Notes: generated by a model from the sequence alone, not told the origin. A stretch of 64,000 bases of DNA from Paenibacillus bovis (GCF_001421015.2 NZ_CP013023.1:4519501-4583500); one strand, 5' to 3'; positions 8,490-17,639 are shown, counted from the first letter of the stretch. A program made the numbers and translations.

Positions 8490-8615
8490 TTAGCCGCCTG
8501 CGCCATGACCTAATGTAGTAGCCCCTGTATTAAGGATATCCAATAGTATCGGACTCAAAATTAACAAACTAACCATTTGAGGAGTCAATAATCTTGCTAA
8601 TATACGCTTCTTCAA
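8490..8615 (-). CDS. Candidate signalling-peptide precursor overlapping the regulator gene
   Basis: A 41-codon frame starting with TTG at 8615 in a different frame from the regulator, overlapping its last 47 bases. A ribosome site AAGAGGTG lies seven bases ahead of the TTG. The N-terminus is basic (MKKRILARLL), followed by a hydrophobic core (VSLLILSPILLDIL) and a small polar C-terminus (NTGATTLGHGAGG), the layout of exported Phr/PapR/NprX-type pheromone precursors in which the last residues form the active peptide. A later ATG at 8576 would give a 28-residue form without the basic end. The stop is followed at once by a terminator. I infer a secreted, re-imported peptide that controls the regulator; the mature form cannot be read from sequence. 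Confidence 0.72.
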   Translation of the reverse strand: MKKRILARLLTPQMVSLLILSPILLDILNTGATTLGHGAGG

Positions 8616-9990
8616 TTCTTAACACCTCTTTCATAAATTGATGGTACTTCTCTAATTGGAAGTCGGTTGCGTACCGTCTGTATAATTCAAACAGTGAGAC
8701 GCAAGATATTAAATCTTTTTTGCTATTAGCTCTTACACTTAAGGATATACATTTAATAATATTATCTATAGCTTTATTATAGCTATGCTCTTTAAAGAAA
8801 TAAATAGCCAGTTTTTTATATAAACTTATATACCTTTCCATACTCATATCACTTTGGTAATAACCATTTTTTGTTTGAAGATCTTGTTCCATTTTCACTA
8901 CTTCACCTAAAAATTCTTCAATAATACAATCAATTGCAAAATCATATTTGTTTGCTGCATCTATAACAAATAGTAAACCTGGTAGCATTTCATTAACATC
9001 ATTTCTGAGTAATTCTAAGTATTCAGAAAGACTTTCTTTATTTCCACTCAAAAGATTTATGGCCAGAAAATTAGCTCTGGCGAAACTTGATAATTTATTC
9101 ACTTCTTTTTTGCCATCTTCGTATAGACCTTCAAACCAACTTAAATCTTCATATTTTTGAATGTATTTTAAAGCTTCATTATAACGTTCTTGTAAGAATA
9201 GAGCATTACCTTTCATAAGATAACCTTGTCCATAATATACAACAAGATGACGCTCTGTTTTTAAGCCTTTCTCATCCTCTATATCATTGCTTATATGAAG
9301 CCTATTCTCATAAACATAGCTTGATAATTCCCGTAACTCATCTGCAAAAAATTCTGCCTTTTCCCACATATGTTGATTGTAATAAACATTTATAAGCTTC
9401 AATAAACCATCCAATCGAAAACCCACAGGCAATTCATGCCGATACGGTTCAAAGGTGATCGCTGCACGAAGATTGTTTTCAAAGTTCTCGCTTTGGCTCA
9501 GACGGAAGATGCGATAATGGCTAATAGCCAGACGTTCCGCATGACGGTATTTCTCGTTTACAGTAACATAACGATAGAAAGGTAGCAGTACCTGCCGATA
9601 GCCTTCTTCATACCATTCTTCGGCAGCATCAAATACAGCGGCCGTCTGGCTGCAATCTTCCATCAGGCGATGAAGTGCCTTGTCGATGAGTTCTTCTTTG
9701 TCCAACTGAATACAGCGGTACAGGAAATTCTTGAGTCGCCGCCAGTGAGGGACTTCCCGGTCAAAGCACTCTTCCAGGTATAGTTCATACAGCCATCCTT
9801 GCTCATAGCCTAGCGCTTCGGCGATCTTGTCCATCTGGGGAATAGAAGGCAGCTTGGAAGGGTTTCCATTAAGAATTAGGCTGAGTGTTCCCCGATTCAT
9901 GCCGGATACCTGGCTAAAGCGGCTTAGATTATATCCTTTTTGCTGGAGTTCCTGCTCTACAATGGAACGAATATTAAGCGTGTTCTGCAT
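8569..9990 (-). CDS. HTH/TPR regulator of RRNPP type paired with a peptide gene
   Basis: Predicted peptide-responsive transcriptional regulator of 473 residues. The N-terminus carries an XRE-type helix-turn-helix (YNLSRFSQVSGMNRGTLSLI, then SKLPSIPQMDKIAEALGYEQ), and the remainder is helical with TPR-like repeats that in RRNPP proteins form the peptide-binding groove. The ATG is preceded by AAGGAGAG. The final 47 bases overlap the start of a short frame encoding a pheromone-like precursor, as in rap-phr and nprR-nprX pairs. A dyad (AAATATAC, 10 bases, GTATATTT) lies just upstream and may be an autoregulatory operator. The gene differs from phage arbitrium receptors in context: no phage genes are near, and a Spo0E-like gene is upstream. 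Confidence 0.85.
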   Translation of the reverse strand: MQNTLNIRSIVEQELQQKGYNLSRFSQVSGMNRGTLSLILNGNPSKLPSIPQMDKIAEALGYEQGWLYELYLEECFDREVPHWRRLKNFLYRCIQLDKEELIDKALHRLMEDCSQTAAVFDAAEEWYEEGYRQVLLPFYRYVTVNEKYRHAERLAISHYRIFRLSQSENFENNLRAAITFEPYRHELPVGFRLDGLLKLINVYYNQHMWEKAEFFADELRELSSYVYENRLHISNDIEDEKGLKTERHLVVYYGQGYLMKGNALFLQERYNEALKYIQKYEDLSWFEGLYEDGKKEVNKLSSFARANFLAINLLSGNKESLSEYLELLRNDVNEMLPGLLFVIDAANKYDFAIDCIIEEFLGEVVKMEQDLQTKNGYYQSDMSMERYISLYKKLAIYFFKEHSYNKAIDNIIKCISLSVRANSKKDLISCVSLFELYRRYATDFQLEKYHQFMKEVLRIEEAYISKIIDSSNG

Positions 9991-10017
9991 ATTCCGTCTC
10001 TCCTTACTTCACCTGGT

Positions 10018-10043
10018 AAATATACTACCACAACTGTATATTT
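10018..10043 (-). promoter_or_regulatory. Dyad upstream of the regulator-peptide pair
   Basis: AAATATAC at 10018-10025 and GTATATTT at 10036-10043 form an exact 8-bp inverted repeat with a 10-base spacer, about 30 bases before the regulator ATG. The size and position suit an operator for the regulator itself. No second copy was seen ahead of the paralogue. Confidence 0.4.
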
Positions 10044-10263
10044 CAACGCACTTATTTTATATTATTAAAATTTTAGGAATCATCTATTTGTGACTGTATT
10101 ACCTGCAATCTGATTATTAAGTTATCTGTTTATTTGTTATTTTTTGGCTTTCTCTATGTTCTGCATTTCTTTGAAATCATAAGTATACATTCCATTATTA
10201 CCATATAGTGTAATACATGTTGCCTTCGATAAGGATTCTGATTTTAAGGCAACATCATATAAA

Positions 10264-10302
10264 GAAACCTCGAAGCACCAAAGGAACTTCGAGATTTCGA
10301 GG
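10264..10302 (-). terminator. Hairpin after the Spo0E-like gene
   Basis: CTCGAAG pairs with CTTCGAG on the minus strand, followed by GTTTCTTTAT, two bases beyond the stop of the small gene. A weak intrinsic terminator. Confidence 0.5.
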
Positions 10303-10303
10303 A

Positions 10304-10483
10304 TTACATTTTTAATTTGCTGCTATCGTAAATGCAGGCATTCCGATTAAATTCATTCAGTGTCTGATCCAGCTGCTGAGACTTGACCAGTACACGGTGA
10401 TCCGAGAATCCGTATTGTTCTACCAGATAATGAAGTTCTTCACGCTCCTGTTCAATCCTTTTTAGGCATCCGATCATGTCCAC
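10304..10483 (-). CDS. Spo0E-like aspartyl-phosphate phosphatase (small)
   Basis: Small Spo0E-family phosphatase of 59 residues, expected to dephosphorylate Spo0A~P or a related response regulator and so delay sporulation. The family motif is present as VKSQQLDQTLNEF, preceded by a first helix LKRIEQEREELHYLVEQYG and ending NACIYD. The start is the GTG at 10483, seven bases after GGAAGGG; an ATG two codons later (10477) is the alternative. It lies upstream of the regulator-peptide pair on the same strand. A GCCGATAT box on the same strand about 160 bases upstream may be a sigma-D-type promoter. It was easily missed because of its size. Confidence 0.85.
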   Translation of the reverse strand: MDMIGCLKRIEQEREELHYLVEQYGFSDHRVLVKSQQLDQTLNEFNRNACIYDSSKLKM

Positions 10484-10641
10484 CTGTCATCCCTTCCTCT
10501 GATTCCATAGTCTTCTTTTATATTCATCTTATTTATTGGTTTGAAGTTACCGTTAGCTTCATAAGGGTACATCCTACTCTTGGTAAAGCTGCGCTTAACG
10601 ACCAGCTGCCAGCAATTTTGCGGTAAAGACGACTATTATTT

Positions 10642-10669
10642 ATATCGGCGGACAGGCTTTCAAAATTTG
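10642..10669 (-). promoter_or_regulatory. Sigma-D-like promoter (CAAA-N16-GCCGATAT) ahead of the Spo0E-like gene
   Basis: On the minus strand CAAA is followed after 16 bases by GCCGATAT, the exact Bacillus sigma-D -10 sequence. The next gene downstream is the small Spo0E-like gene. This is a single sequence match and could be chance. Confidence 0.35.
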
Positions 10670-10701
10670 TATTATTTTTATGTATAATCCCATATTTATG
10701 T

Positions 10702-10758
10702 AAAAAAACAGACAGCAACCTTTCTCAGTATCATACTGTTGAGAAAAGTTGCTGTCTG
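10702..10758 (-). terminator. Terminator of the deoxynucleoside salvage operon
   Basis: Arms 10709-10719 and 10748-10758 pair perfectly and are extended by TTTCTCA/TGAGAAA. Seven T residues follow on the minus strand. It lies about 140 bases after the pdp stop. Confidence 0.9.
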
Positions 10759-10895
10759 AATGACTGTCAGCAGAGAGCAAAAGGGTGTAGAAGTACATCT
10801 ATTGCTTCATTTTGACAATGATTATTCGTCTGCTTGACCCTGAATAAGCTCAGGATATACTGCTGTAATCACAGCATATCCAATATGCTACTTCT

Positions 10896-12197
10896 TTACT
10901 CGGTAACTGTACCATATACGAGTGTTGGTGCATCAGCATGATCAGCGATGCGGATATTCTCGTACAGCATAGCCATTACATCGTCCACATTCTCGCGGTT
11001 GGAGTGGATCGTTACGAGAGATTCGCCAGCTTTGACGGAGTCGCCTACTTTTTTGTTCAGCATCAGGCCTACAGCCAGATCGATTTCGGATTCTTTGGTT
11101 GCGCGCCCTGCGCCGAGCAGCATTGCTGCTGTACCGATCTCATCAGCTACCAGTTCAGCTACCACACCATCCTGCTTGGCAGGTACTTCGATATGGAATT
11201 TCGCTTGTGGCAGACGTTCCGGATGATCCACGACAGAGGCATCGCCGCCCTGATTAGCCAGGAACAGTTTGAATTTCTCCAGCGCTTTACCGTTGGCAAT
11301 GACTTCTCTCAGTTTTTGCTCTGCTTCTTCCAGGGAACTTGCTTTGTTTGCCAGGAAGACCATTTGGCTGCCCAGTGCGAAGCACAGTTCTTCCAGATCT
11401 TTAGGACCTTGTCCTTTGAGTGTATCGATTGCTTCCTGGATCTCCAGGGAGTTACCGATCGCCAGACCCAGCGGCTGGCTCATGTCGGAGATAACCGCCA
11501 TTGTTTTACGGCCTACGTTGTTACCGATGCTTACCATAGCATGTGCCAGTTCTTTGGCATCTTCCGGTGTTTTCATAAATGCGCCTGCGCCTGTTTTAAC
11601 ATCCAGTACAATTGCGTCTGCACCAGCAGCGATTTTCTTGCTCATGATGGAGCTTGCGATCAGCGGAATCGAGTTGACTGTAGCTGTTACGTCACGCAGT
11701 GCATACAGCTTTTTGTCGGCAGGCGTCAGGTTACCGCTTTGTCCGATAACAGCGATTTTGCTTTCATTCACCAGCTTGATGAATTCGTCTTTGGTAATCT
11801 CCACGTGGAAACCTTCAACTGCTTCCAGCTTGTCGATCGTACCGCCGGTATGTCCTAGACCGCGTCCGGACATTTTGGCTACAGGGATATCCAGAGCTGC
11901 TACGAGTGGAGCGAGTACCAGAGTCGTTGTATCGCCTACACCGCCTGTAGAGTGCTTGTCGACTTTGACACCTTCGATAGCGGACAGATCAATCGTCTCA
12001 CCGGAGTTCACCATAGCCATCGTCAGATCTGCACGTTCACGCTCGGTCATATCCTGGAAGAATACAGCCATGTTAAACGCACTCATCTGATAATCCGGCA
12101 CATCTCCGTTGGTATATCCTTCAACAATAAAGTTGATTTCTTCTGTAGTCAGTTCTTTACCATCGCGTTTTTTCTCAATCAGGTCTACCATTCTCAT
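10896..12197 (-). CDS. pdp: Pyrimidine-nucleoside phosphorylase
   Basis: Splits thymidine, deoxyuridine and uridine with phosphate to the free base and (deoxy)ribose-1-phosphate in the cytoplasm. The 433-residue length and the motifs [28 protein letters not shown] and [16 protein letters not shown] are those of the thymidine/pyrimidine phosphorylase family, with the phosphate-binding SGG/STGG region intact. A GAGGAG ribosome site precedes the ATG. It is the last gene of a six-gene salvage operon (deoC, cdd, nupC, deoB, deoD, pdp); its sugar product feeds deoB and deoC. In Bacillus subtilis the smaller operon is dra-nupC-pdp under DeoR. Confidence 0.95.
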   Translation of the reverse strand: MRMVDLIEKKRDGKELTTEEINFIVEGYTNGDVPDYQMSAFNMAVFFQDMTERERADLTMAMVNSGETIDLSAIEGVKVDKHSTGGVGDTTTLVLAPLVAALDIPVAKMSGRGLGHTGGTIDKLEAVEGFHVEITKDEFIKLVNESKIAVIGQSGNLTPADKKLYALRDVTATVNSIPLIASSIMSKKIAAGADAIVLDVKTGAGAFMKTPEDAKELAHAMVSIGNNVGRKTMAVISDMSQPLGLAIGNSLEIQEAIDTLKGQGPKDLEELCFALGSQMVFLANKASSLEEAEQKLREVIANGKALEKFKLFLANQGGDASVVDHPERLPQAKFHIEVPAKQDGVVAELVADEIGTAAMLLGAGRATKESEIDLAVGLMLNKKVGDSVKAGESLVTIHSNRENVDDVMAMLYENIRIADHADAPTLVYGTVTE

Positions 12198-12260
12198 CGT
12201 TAAATCTCCTCACTTATAATGAAATATTTGACATGAACCTAACATCCTGGGAAACAGCGG

Positions 12261-12303
12261 CAGAGCATCCAACCGCTAATCGGGTTAGGATCAGATGCTG
12301 CTG
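12261..12303. repeat. Inverted repeats in the deoD-pdp spacer
   Basis: AGCATC at 12264-12269 pairs with GATGCT at 12294-12299 and AACC with GGTT inside. A second pair, 12319-12330 with 12381-12392, matches at 11 of 12 bases. Role unknown; see the operon-wide pattern. Confidence 0.5.
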
Positions 12304-12426
12304 TGCTGTATGCAATTCGGGAAATGCTGGTTTATGCTCTTCGAGAGTGATCTTGCTGCAATCTTCTCGTCCTCATGGAGCCACCATTTCCCGGCTATTT
12401 TTGTTTCTTACTGAATGCTTGCTCTC

Positions 12427-13140
12427 TTATTTTTGAAAAGAGATCGCTGCATCCAGAGCGACTTCCATCATCTCGTTGAAAGTGGTTTGTCTTTCTTCGG
12501 ATGTGGTTTCTTCGCCTGTCAGCAGATGGTCACTTACTGTCAGGATCGTCAGAGCGTTTACACCGAACTTGGCAGCCAGTGTGTACAGCGCGCTCGTCTC
12601 CATCTCTACACCAAGTACGCCATATTCCATCAGACGGCCTGTGATCGTTTTGTCGTCACGGTAGAAGGAGTCCGAGCTGAAGATGTTACCTACATGCAGA
12701 TTCAGACCCTTTTCCACACCGCGATCATAAGCTGCTTTGAGCAGTGGGAAGCTGGCAACCGGTGCAAAGTTGTATCCACCGAAGATGTGGTTATTCATGC
12801 TGGAATCGGTGCTTGCCGCTTGAGCGATGATTACATCGCGCACTTTGACATTCTCCTGCATACCGCCACATGTACCTACACGGATCAGGTTCTTCACGCC
12901 GTACTCGCTGATCAGCTCGTTTGCGTAGATGCTGATCGATGGCAGACCCATACCTGTGCCTTGTACAGAAATGCGTTGTTCTTTGTACGTACCGGTGAAG
13001 CCGAGCATACCGCGTACTTCGTTATAGCAAGTTACATCTTCCAGATACGTATCGGCGATGTATTTGGCGCGCAGGGGATCTCCCGGCAGCAGGATTGTTT
13101 CGGCGATGTCGCCTGGTTTTGCAGCAATATGAACACTCAT
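12427..13140 (-). CDS. deoD: Purine-nucleoside phosphorylase, DeoD type
   Basis: Phosphorolysis of purine (deoxy)nucleosides to base and sugar-1-phosphate; hexameric trimeric-type PNP family. Recognised from [20 protein letters not shown] at the N-terminus, the phosphate-binding [15 protein letters not shown], and the nucleoside site [15 protein letters not shown] (here [12 protein letters not shown]) and TVSDHL with the catalytic Asp. The start is the ATG at 13140, which follows GGAGG; a frame extending to 13173 adds eleven residues not typical of the family. The product is 237 residues. It is between deoB and pdp in the operon, with spacers of about 230-290 bases. Confidence 0.95.
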   Translation of the reverse strand: MSVHIAAKPGDIAETILLPGDPLRAKYIADTYLEDVTCYNEVRGMLGFTGTYKEQRISVQGTGMGLPSISIYANELISEYGVKNLIRVGTCGGMQENVKVRDVIIAQAASTDSSMNNHIFGGYNFAPVASFPLLKAAYDRGVEKGLNLHVGNIFSSDSFYRDDKTITGRLMEYGVLGVEMETSALYTLAAKFGVNALTILTVSDHLLTGEETTSEERQTTFNEMMEVALDAAISFQK

Positions 13141-13223
13141 TTGTGTATACCTCCAAAGTAAAATTAGTGTCATGGTTGTGCTACAGCGCTCCGTAAATGG
13201 ATCGGCGTCGTGTCTCTGTTAAA

Positions 13224-13266
13224 AATGAATATCCTGAATGACTGCCTTCAGCAGTCGATATTCATT
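13224..13266. repeat. Hairpin in the deoB-deoD spacer
   Basis: AATGAATAT (13224-13232) pairs with ATATTCATT (13258-13266), and GACTGC (13240-13245) with GCAGTC (13251-13256) inside. No T tract follows, so this is not a standard terminator. Confidence 0.6.
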
Positions 13267-13426
13267 CTTAAAGGAGACTCTCCGTCCGTTCCATTCACTT
13301 CGCTAGGAGCACCCTGACTACTTTTACAAAAGTCATTAATCACAATTCGTTAAACCCGAAAGAAAATAAAGTTCTCTTTCAAACGACGTAGCAGTGCTAA
13401 TTACTGCTTGTCTATGCCTCGATCTC

Positions 13427-14608
13427 TTACTTGAGATCGGACAGGAAGCTCTCGCCGTATTCAGGCATTTTGACGCCAAAGTTCTCGGCTACGGTTGCAG
13501 CGATATCGGCGAAAGTTTTGCGTAGTGGAAGTTCTTTGCCACCATTTGCAAAACGTTTGGAGTAGACGAGCAGCGGCACGTATTCACGGGTATGATCGGT
13601 TCCGGTGTAGGTTGGATCGTTGCCGTGATCGGCGGTGATGATCAGCAGATCATCTTCTTCCATTTTCTCGAATACTTCTGGCAGACGTGCATCGTATTCT
13701 TCCAGTGCGTCCGCATAGCCTTTTGGATCGCGGCGATGACCGAACAGGGCGTCAAAGTCGACCAGGTTCAGGAAGCTCATGCCATGGAAGGGCTTGGACA
13801 ATACATTTACCAGCTGATCCATGCCATCCATATTGGATTTGGTACGGATCGACTCGGTTACGCCTTCGCCGTCGTAGATATCGGAGATCTTGCCGATTGC
13901 GATAACATCCAGTCCTGCATCCTGCATAGCATTCATCGTCGTCGGTCCGAATGGCTTCAGGGCGTAGTCATGACGGTTGGATGTACGGGTGAACTTCCCT
14001 ACTTCACCGACAAATGGACGTGCAATAATGCGGCCTAGCATGTACGGATCATCCAGTGTAATCTCGCGGCAGAATTCGCAAATCTCATACAGTTCCTTGA
14101 GTGGAACCACATCTTCGTGCGCAGCGATCTGCAGTACGGAATCCGCAGAAGTATAAATGATCAGCGCGCCGGTCTTCACATGTTCTTCGCCCAGCTCGTC
14201 GATAATCTCGGTACCGCTGGCTGGCTTGTTGCCAATCACTTTGCGGCCTGTTTTCTCCTCGATGCGCTGAATCAGCTCATCCGGGAATCCATCAGGGAAT
14301 ACGCGGAACGGTGTATCGATATACAGTCCCATGATCTCCCAGTGACCTGTCATGGTATCTTTACCGCGGGAAGCTTCCTGCATTTTGGTGTAGTAAGCGA
14401 GCGGTTGCTCTGCTACCGGAACGCCTTCAATTTCGCTAATATTGGACAATCCCAATTTCGCCATGTTCGGCATATTCAGTCCGCCGTTCTCACGAGCGAT
14501 ATGTCCGAATGTATCGACATCAACGTCGCCGAATTCTGCAGCATCCGGTGCTTCACCGATACCTACTGAATCCATTACTACCAAGTGTACGCGTTTGAAT
14601 GGTGTCAT
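13427..14608 (-). CDS. deoB: Phosphopentomutase
   Basis: Interconverts (deoxy)ribose-1-phosphate and 5-phosphate, linking the phosphorylases to deoC. The 393-residue protein belongs to the alkaline-phosphatase-like metalloenzymes: [14 protein letters not shown] at the N-terminus supplies the first metal ligand, KDTMTGHWE the phosphorylated Thr region, and [12 protein letters not shown] with [11 protein letters not shown] the C-terminal metal ligands. AAAGGAG lies ahead of the ATG. It occupies fourth place in the salvage operon. Confidence 0.96.
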   Translation of the reverse strand: MTPFKRVHLVVMDSVGIGEAPDAAEFGDVDVDTFGHIARENGGLNMPNMAKLGLSNISEIEGVPVAEQPLAYYTKMQEASRGKDTMTGHWEIMGLYIDTPFRVFPDGFPDELIQRIEEKTGRKVIGNKPASGTEIIDELGEEHVKTGALIIYTSADSVLQIAAHEDVVPLKELYEICEFCREITLDDPYMLGRIIARPFVGEVGKFTRTSNRHDYALKPFGPTTMNAMQDAGLDVIAIGKISDIYDGEGVTESIRTKSNMDGMDQLVNVLSKPFHGMSFLNLVDFDALFGHRRDPKGYADALEEYDARLPEVFEKMEEDDLLIITADHGNDPTYTGTDHTREYVPLLVYSKRFANGGKELPLRKTFADIAATVAENFGVKMPEYGESFLSDLK

Positions 14609-14633
14609 CGTTTATTACTCCTTTCAAAATAGA

Positions 14634-14730
14634 CAGCTTGTTGAATCATACGCCATTTCATACAGGATATAACACCCTGTAGTCATGCTCAAACAGCAGG
14701 GCTGCCCGAGAAGTACGATTCAACAAGCTG
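14634..14730. repeat. Long-range inverted repeat in the nupC-deoB spacer
   Basis: A perfect 14-bp arm pair, 14634-14647 with 14717-14730 (CAGCTTGTTGAATC and its complement), brackets 69 bases. It would fold most of the spacer into one arm in the mRNA. Confidence 0.6.
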
Positions 14731-14796
14731 ATAAGCTGTAAAATTGTGCAAAGGACTATTTTACAACAGATAAGTTACGATTGGAAATACTCTTTC

Positions 14797-15978
14797 TTAC
14801 AGGAACAGACCGGCAATGATCGCAGACAATACGCTGACCATGGTCGCGCCGTACAGCAGCTTCAGACCGAACTTGGCTACTTCGTTACCTTTCTTCTCGT
14901 TCAGGCCTTTGACCGCACCGGAAATGATACCGATCGAAGAGAAGTTAGCAAAGGATACCAGGAATACGGATACGATACCGATCGTACGTGCGCTCAGCTC
15001 GGTATGTTTACCCAGATCCAGCATCGCTACGAATTCGTTGGATACCAGCTTGGTCGCCATCAGACTACCTGCGGTAACCGCTTCGCTCCAAGGTACACCC
15101 ATGATGAATGCAAACGGTGCAAATACATAACCCAGCAATTCCTGGAACGTGATATGGAAGATCAGATCGAACAGTCCATTGATCATCGCGATCAAGGCTA
15201 CAAAACCGATCAGCATCGCAGCTACCGTAATAGCAACTTTGAAGCCGTCCATGATGTACTCGCCCAGCATTTCGAAGAAGCTTTGTTTCTCTTCTTCCTG
15301 TACTTCCAGTATATCTTCTTCCGGCGTTACACGATACGGATTAATGAGTGACGCAATGATGAAACCACCGAACAGGTTGAGTACAAGTGCTGTTACTACA
15401 TAACGCGGCTGCAGCATGACCATGTAGGAACCTACGATGGACATCGATACAGTCGACATCGCAGAAGCACACAGCGTATACAGGCGGTGCTTCGGCAGCA
15501 TACCGATTTGTTTTTTCACAGAAATGAATACTTCAGATTGTCCCAGAATCGCGGATGCTACCGCGTTATAGGATTCCAGCTTGCCCATACCGTTGATCTT
15601 GCTCAGTACCAGACCGATGTAACGAATAATGAACGGCAGAATTTTGAAATACTGCAGAATACCGATCAGTGCAGAGATGAATACGATTGGCATCAGAACG
15701 CTGATAAAGAACGGCGTGGAGCCTTCCTTGTAGGCAAAACCGCCAAATACAAAGTCCGTACCCTGATGCGCATATCCGAGCAGATGATTAAATATGGTCG
15801 AGAAACCGCCGATCAACCATGCACCTGCTGTAGTGTTAAGCAGGATAAAGGCCAATATCGCCTGGAGCACAATCATGATGATGAGCGGACGATAGCGGAT
15901 ATTTTTCTTGTTATTGCTTGCAATATAAGTCAATCCGAATACTACGAGAATACCAATAATAGCGATAAGATATTTCAT
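14797..15978 (-). CDS. nupC: Concentrative nucleoside transporter, NupC family
   Basis: Cation-coupled uptake of nucleosides across the cytoplasmic membrane (CNT family). The 393-residue protein shows about ten hydrophobic segments and CNT signature regions: [19 protein letters not shown] for the substrate site, [15 protein letters not shown], and [25 protein letters not shown], followed by [15 protein letters not shown] precedes the ATG. It lies in the middle of the operon whose enzymes degrade the imported deoxynucleosides. Confidence 0.95.
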   Translation of the reverse strand: MKYLIAIIGILVVFGLTYIASNNKKNIRYRPLIIMIVLQAILAFILLNTTAGAWLIGGFSTIFNHLLGYAHQGTDFVFGGFAYKEGSTPFFISVLMPIVFISALIGILQYFKILPFIIRYIGLVLSKINGMGKLESYNAVASAILGQSEVFISVKKQIGMLPKHRLYTLCASAMSTVSMSIVGSYMVMLQPRYVVTALVLNLFGGFIIASLINPYRVTPEEDILEVQEEEKQSFFEMLGEYIMDGFKVAITVAAMLIGFVALIAMINGLFDLIFHITFQELLGYVFAPFAFIMGVPWSEAVTAGSLMATKLVSNEFVAMLDLGKHTELSARTIGIVSVFLVSFANFSSIGIISGAVKGLNEKKGNEVAKFGLKLLYGATMVSVLSAIIAGLFL

Positions 15979-16157
15979 AAACGATTAGCTCCTATTCTAA
16001 GTCTGCATCCAATATGGTGCAGGAACCCGTTCATCACGGTCGATATTGTAACTTGCTGTGAAAAATTTGCGAAACACTTTCTCTACACTCATGAAGCGCT
16101 TACATTGTTTGCCAAAAGAATGAGTCCTATCTGGATTATTCTTTTGAAAATGATAGG

Positions 16158-16176
16158 GCCAGATGAATCATCTGGC
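16158..16176. repeat. 19-bp palindrome in the cdd-nupC spacer
   Basis: GCCAGATGA-A-TCATCTGGC is an exact 9-1-9 palindrome. With a one-base centre it is better suited to a protein dimer site than to an RNA hairpin, though it could be either. Confidence 0.55.
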
Positions 16177-16198
16177 TTGTACGGATCAAAAGCAGGTC

Positions 16199-16594
16199 TT
16201 ACTTTTTATCCATATCTTTGGCCTGGAAATATCCCGGCAGAATCTCGGATACGCTCCACTCGGTAACATCGCCTTTGAGGTTCGTCAGATAGACGCGGGT
16301 ATTCTCGTCGCTGAATTCCGCAATAACCTGGCGGCAGGCTCCACATGGAGATACCGGGCCATCTGTGTCGGCTACGATTGCAATCGCATCAATCTTGCGA
16401 ATGCCTTCGGAAGCGGCTTTGAAGATCGCTGTACGTTCTGCACAGTTGGTCAGTCCGTAGGAAGCATTCTCAATATTGGCTCCACCGTACACTTTGCCGT
16501 CTGCAAGCAGCGCCGCACCAACCTGGAAGTTGGAATAAGGTACATAGGCATTCTGGCGTGCTTCAATAGCTGCCTGAATCAGTTGTTCTTTCAT
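16199..16594 (-). CDS. cdd: Cytidine deaminase
   Basis: Deaminates cytidine and deoxycytidine to (deoxy)uridine, the substrate of pdp. The zinc site is intact: NCAERTAIF supplies Cys and the catalytic Glu, and VSPCGACRQV the other two cysteines; the N-terminal NAYVPYSNFQVGAALL binds the nucleoside. The start is the ATG at 16594 directly after AAGGAGG, giving 131 residues, the normal length; a longer frame from 16666 has no ribosome site. Second gene of the operon. Confidence 0.96.
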   Translation of the reverse strand: MKEQLIQAAIEARQNAYVPYSNFQVGAALLADGKVYGGANIENASYGLTNCAERTAIFKAASEGIRKIDAIAIVADTDGPVSPCGACRQVIAEFSDENTRVYLTNLKGDVTEWSVSEILPGYFQAKDMDKK

Positions 16595-16645
16595 CGTACT
16601 AGCCTCCTTGGGCATAAAAATTGACGATAATGAAGCCGGAAAGCC

Positions 16646-16707
16646 AGACTGCCGGAAGGTTGCCACTTGGATGAATGGTCAAGGTGTACTGCAACCTCCG
16701 ACAGTCT
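16646..16707. repeat. Hairpin in the deoC-cdd spacer
   Basis: Arms 16646-16663 and 16691-16707 pair with one mismatch and one bulge (AGACTG with CAGTCT, AGGTTGC with GCAACCT). No T tract. Confidence 0.6.
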
Positions 16708-16788
16708 CTCTGTCCTGTGTAATTCCTGATTCCATGTCAGTGTTCCCTATTTGGCAAAGGAACAACCGACCTGGAAAGGTACTGTGAA

Positions 16789-17454
16789 TTAGTAATCCGA
16801 AGTGGCTTGGCCACCTTCCATGATTTTCACACCGGAGCTTGCGCCGATACGTGTTGCGCCGGCTGCAACCATCTGGTTCAGGTCTTCCAGGCTGCGTACG
16901 CCGCCGGAAGCTTTGACACCTACGTCAGGTCCTACCGTTTTGCGCATCAGGGCGATATCTTCTGCTGTTGCTCCACCAGTGGAGAATCCAGTCGATGTCT
17001 TCACAAAGTCTGCTCCAGCTTGAACAGACAGTTCGGAAGCGCGAACTTTCTCTTCATCGGTCAGCAGGCAAGTCTCGATGATTACTTTCACCAGTGCTTT
17101 GCCTTTGGCAGCATTCACAACCGCCTGGATATCACGCAGTACCAGATCGTTGTCGCCGTCTTTGAGAGCGCCGATGTTGATAACCATGTCGACTTCGGTT
17201 GCACCGTTCTCGATCGCGTTAGCTGCTTCAAAAGCTTTTACTTCCGGAGTGTTCGCTCCCAGAGGGAATCCGATAACCGTACATACATCCACTCCGCTGC
17301 CTTTGAGCTGCTCTGCGCAGTAAGCTACCCAAGTAGGGTTTACACAGACAGAAGCAAACTGGTATTTTCTCGCTTCATCTGTCAGTTTGGTGATTTCCGC
17401 CTTTGTTGCGTCCGCTTTCAACAATGTATGGTCAATAAGTTTGGCCAAATTCAT
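16789..17454 (-). CDS. deoC: Deoxyribose-phosphate aldolase
   Basis: Cleaves deoxyribose-5-phosphate to acetaldehyde and glyceraldehyde-3-phosphate, the last step of the pathway in this operon. The 221-residue class I aldolase has the Schiff-base lysine in [16 protein letters not shown], the proton-relay lysine in [10 protein letters not shown], and the N-terminal [18 protein letters not shown] precedes the ATG. It is the first gene of the operon; promoter and operator lie about 110-165 bases upstream. Confidence 0.97.
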   Translation of the reverse strand: MNLAKLIDHTLLKADATKAEITKLTDEARKYQFASVCVNPTWVAYCAEQLKGSGVDVCTVIGFPLGANTPEVKAFEAANAIENGATEVDMVINIGALKDGDNDLVLRDIQAVVNAAKGKALVKVIIETCLLTDEEKVRASELSVQAGADFVKTSTGFSTGGATAEDIALMRKTVGPDVGVKASGGVRSLEDLNQMVAAGATRIGASSGVKIMEGGQATSDY

Positions 17455-17567
17455 ATGTGTATCGCTCCTTTAAACTATTCATAATTTCATACGCTTGTTA
17501 TTACCCTGGATAACAAATTACATGCTGTGTATATGGCAAATCTGTTGTAATCCTTGTTTGCATTAAC

Positions 17568-17596
17568 ATCATAGCACTGGTATGAACAAATGTAAA
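17568..17596 (-). promoter_or_regulatory. Promoter of the deoxynucleoside salvage operon
   Basis: On the minus strand TTTACA (17591-17596) is followed after exactly 17 bases by TATGAT (17568-17573), a near-consensus sigma-A promoter. The predicted transcript begins about 105 bases before deoC. Confidence 0.8.
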
Positions 17597-17618
17597 ACAG
17601 TTTTTGAAAGTTTGTTCA
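17583..17618 (-). promoter_or_regulatory. DeoR-type operator over the deo promoter
   Basis: TGAACAAA (17583-17590) and TTTGTTCA (17611-17618) are exact inverted repeats flanking and overlapping the -35. On the minus strand the upstream half reads TGAACAAACTTTCAA, which agrees closely with the Bacillus subtilis DeoR operator as I remember it (TTGAACAAAATTTCAA). A DeoR homologue is encoded at 27156-28097. A separate palindrome GACGAACATTCGTC lies just upstream, at about 17626-17639. Confidence 0.75.
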
Positions 17619-17639
17619 GAGACGGACGAACATTCGTCA

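Larger units (their letters stand above)
9991..10303. other. Intergenic stretch between the Spo0E-like gene and the regulator
   Basis: AT-rich DNA. It holds the dyad described separately, an 8-bp inverted repeat (10219-10226 with 10246-10253), and an open frame on the minus strand ending at 10137 that has no usable start codon until MYTYDF near its end. That frame could be a gene remnant but nothing supports it. Confidence 0.5.
10484..10895. other. Intergenic stretch between deo operon end and Spo0E-like gene
   Basis: No convincing gene. It contains the operon terminator (10702-10758) and the sigma-D-like box (10642-10669). A 61-codon frame on the minus strand starts inside the terminator and lacks a ribosome site. 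Confidence 0.5.

Noticed and set aside
7029..9990. Phage arbitrium (AimR-AimP) system
   Set aside because: No phage genes are nearby and the peptide tail does not resemble the short AimP tails that end in RGA; a chromosomal RRNPP pair fits better.
9991..10303. Open minus-strand frame ending at 10137, possible gene remnant
   Set aside because: No start codon for most of its length and no recognisable family.
10533..10718. 61-codon minus-strand frame near the deo terminator
   Set aside because: It starts inside the terminator stem and has no ribosome site.
17626..17639. GACGAACATTCGTC palindrome as an SOS (LexA) box
   Set aside because: It lacks the CGAAC-N4-GTTCG spacing of Bacillus LexA sites, and the genes nearby are not SOS genes.
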